From: Actinomycetes bacterium
Lineage (GTDB): Bacteria; Actinomycetota; Coriobacteriia; Coriobacteriales; Eggerthellaceae
DNA: 64,000 bases
Direction: 5' to 3'
NCBI GenBank assembly: GCA_023394615.1
Contig: JAEXAI010000012.1
Span: 129,448 to 193,447, forward strand
Shown: positions 63,205-64,000 of the stretch, piece after piece
How positions within the stretch are numbered: the stretch's first letter is position 1
Layout: each line of letters opens with the position of its first letter
The notes under the pieces: generated by a model
Told to the model about the DNA's origin: nothing
Databases searched by the model: none
Seen by the model: only the letters and a program-made list of their open reading frames with translations
Made by a program: the position numbers and the translations under genes

Positions 63205-63807
63205 CTATTTCGAGAAAAATTGTTCAGTCATCTGCTCCTGCATCTTGGAAAGCATGTCATAAACAGGCTTGGTGTAATCGCCGCACGTCATGCTGAAGGT
63301 TGCACCGTCGCTGAAGTAAAGAGAACAATCGTCTTTGCGATACCTCGTCATTTTGTTGCTCACGAAGCTCGGCCAATCCATGTGTCCGCGACCGGTCTTG
63401 CCGTTGTAGTTGTAATAAATACCCCCAGTGGTTACTGCATACCCCACCTTGCACGATGACATTACCGTGTTGTCGTAGACAAGATAGCAGGTCTCGTTTT
63501 TGGGAATGCCTAAGTTCTTCACGGCTTTCGGGTATACCCTCTGATTCGAAACATCCTCATCAACGAATAGAAGGTCACAGTCATCTTCATCGGCAATCGG
63601 TTGCAAGCTGAGGCAACACGACTTGACCAGATCCTCTATGCTGTTGAATACCTCCTGATCAGGCTGCGTGTCGACTTCTTGTTCCTTGTCAACACCGGCA
63701 ACCTTCAGCCGTGAATCGCAGTAGGGACAGACGATATAGCCATGAGATGGCGTCTCGTTTAGCACGGCACCGCAATTCGGGCACTTGAAAGTATCGACGA
63801 TTTGCAT
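63205..63807 (-). CDS. Zinc-ribbon protein of unknown function
   Basis: 200 residues: an N-terminal zinc ribbon with CPNCG (9-13) and CPYC (27-30), an acidic linker, then a beta-rich domain (about 60-200) with motifs YAVTTGGIYYNYNG and LYFSDGATFSM. The second part resembles the kind of PH-like domain found in bacterial membrane-trafficking or stress proteins, but I cannot name the family. GAAGGAGAT precedes ATG 63807. Confidence 0.75.
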   Translation of the reverse strand: MQIVDTFKCPNCGAVLNETPSHGYIVCPYCDSRLKVAGVDKEQEVDTQPDQEVFNSIEDLVKSCCLSLQPIADEDDCDLLFVDEDVSNQRVYPKAVKNLGIPKNETCYLVYDNTVMSSCKVGYAVTTGGIYYNYNGKTGRGHMDWPSFVSNKMTRYRKDDCSLYFSDGATFSMTCGDYTKPVYDMLSKMQEQMTEQFFSK

Positions 63808-63840
63808 GGCCTATCTCCTTCAAAAGAGGTTTTTTCCAAA

Positions 63841-63857
63841 GCGGCGAAACCCGCCGC
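63841..63857 (-). terminator. Hairpin downstream of the gene at the window edge
   Basis: GCGGCG pairs with CGCCGC around a five-base loop; on the minus strand TTTGG follows. It lies 50 bases past the stop at 63907. Confidence 0.5.
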
Positions 63858-63906
63858 CGATTTCCACAGTGCCATTATAGCAATCTTGGCAGCCATGAGA
63901 ACCAAA

Positions 63907-64000
63907 TCAGGATGCGTCGCACATCTTGGGGCCACCTTCAGCGCCGTCGTATCGCATGTTCGCGCCGCTCGGCCCAAACAGCAATTCGGCTATCAAAGCA
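63907..64000 (-). CDS. C-terminal end of a gene running in from the right edge
   Basis: An open minus-strand frame comes in from the edge and stops at TGA 63909-63907. Its last 31 residues (ending YDGAEGGPKMCDAS) have normal composition, and a terminator-like hairpin follows. Too short to identify. Confidence 0.4.
   Translation of the reverse strand, partial: ALIAELLFGPSGANMRYDGAEGGPKMCDAS

Overview
The window reads as chromosomal DNA of an anaerobic, probably Gram-positive (monoderm) actinobacterium, most likely a member of the Coriobacteriia (Eggerthellales-like). The basis is the combination of moderate GC, many extracytoplasmic redox proteins carried as Tat- or Sec-exported lipoproteins with serine-rich linkers, a selenocysteine formate dehydrogenase, a Nap-type reductase cluster, FixABCX, an arginine deiminase pathway and a class III fructose-bisphosphatase. 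The species assignment is inference; there is no rRNA gene here to settle it.

Layout. 1-1.4 kb: the N-terminal part of an ABC-F protein, cut by the window edge. 1.7-11.9 kb: a complete sialic-acid use island. nagB-nagA (+) converge on a long (-) operon whose transcription order is solute-binding lipoprotein, permease, fused permease-ATPase, ATPase, nanA, nanK, nanE. Together they would import N-acetylneuraminate (or a related sugar) and take it to fructose-6-phosphate. 12-17.5 kb: a THEP1-like NTPase, a CAU tRNA, an exported cytochrome c and rubrerythrin pair, an Fe-S aldo/keto reductase, and a CPBP membrane protein with an XRE regulator. 17.6-18.8 kb: tRNA-Val, tRNA-Asn and a repeat-rich non-coding stretch. 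18.8-24.3 kb: an aldehyde dehydrogenase divergent from fixC-fixX-etfB-etfA. 24.4-25.7 kb: a short-chain dehydrogenase and a membrane protein. 25.8-30.7 kb: napG-napA-cytochrome-napD-napH (-). 31-34.9 kb: adenine deaminase, nitroreductase, and a small islet in which a HigBA-type toxin-antitoxin pair sits between a broken and an intact copy of tRNA-Lys, followed by tRNA-His.

35-46.2 kb: a hybrid histidine kinase with a degenerate ATPase domain, a 51-residue protein resembling a free-standing sortase sorting signal, a CPA1 antiporter, argS, the arginine deiminase operon arcA-argF-arcC with a candidate ArgR box upstream, and thrH. 46.2-50.8 kb: a two-gene formate dehydrogenase module. The catalytic subunit reads through an in-frame TGA followed by a SECIS hairpin; the partner is a NuoF-tail/GltD flavoprotein. 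51-55.3 kb: a soluble hybrid kinase with two receivers and a diguanylate cyclase. 55.6-58.4 kb: a DUF898-like membrane protein, a large perfect inverted repeat, and an Rrf2 regulator/flavoprotein disulfide reductase pair that resembles the HypR-MerA oxidant-defence pair, with a candidate operator. 58.5-64 kb: an NhaC-type antiporter, fbp (class III), a second diguanylate cyclase, a zinc-ribbon protein and the tail of one more gene.

How the parts fit: sialic acid, arginine, formate and aldehydes are the visible substrates. Electrons could flow to the Nap-type reductase or through FixABCX. The rubrerythrin/cytochrome pair and the HypR-MerA-like pair point to defence against oxygen and host oxidants, as expected for a mucosal anaerobe.
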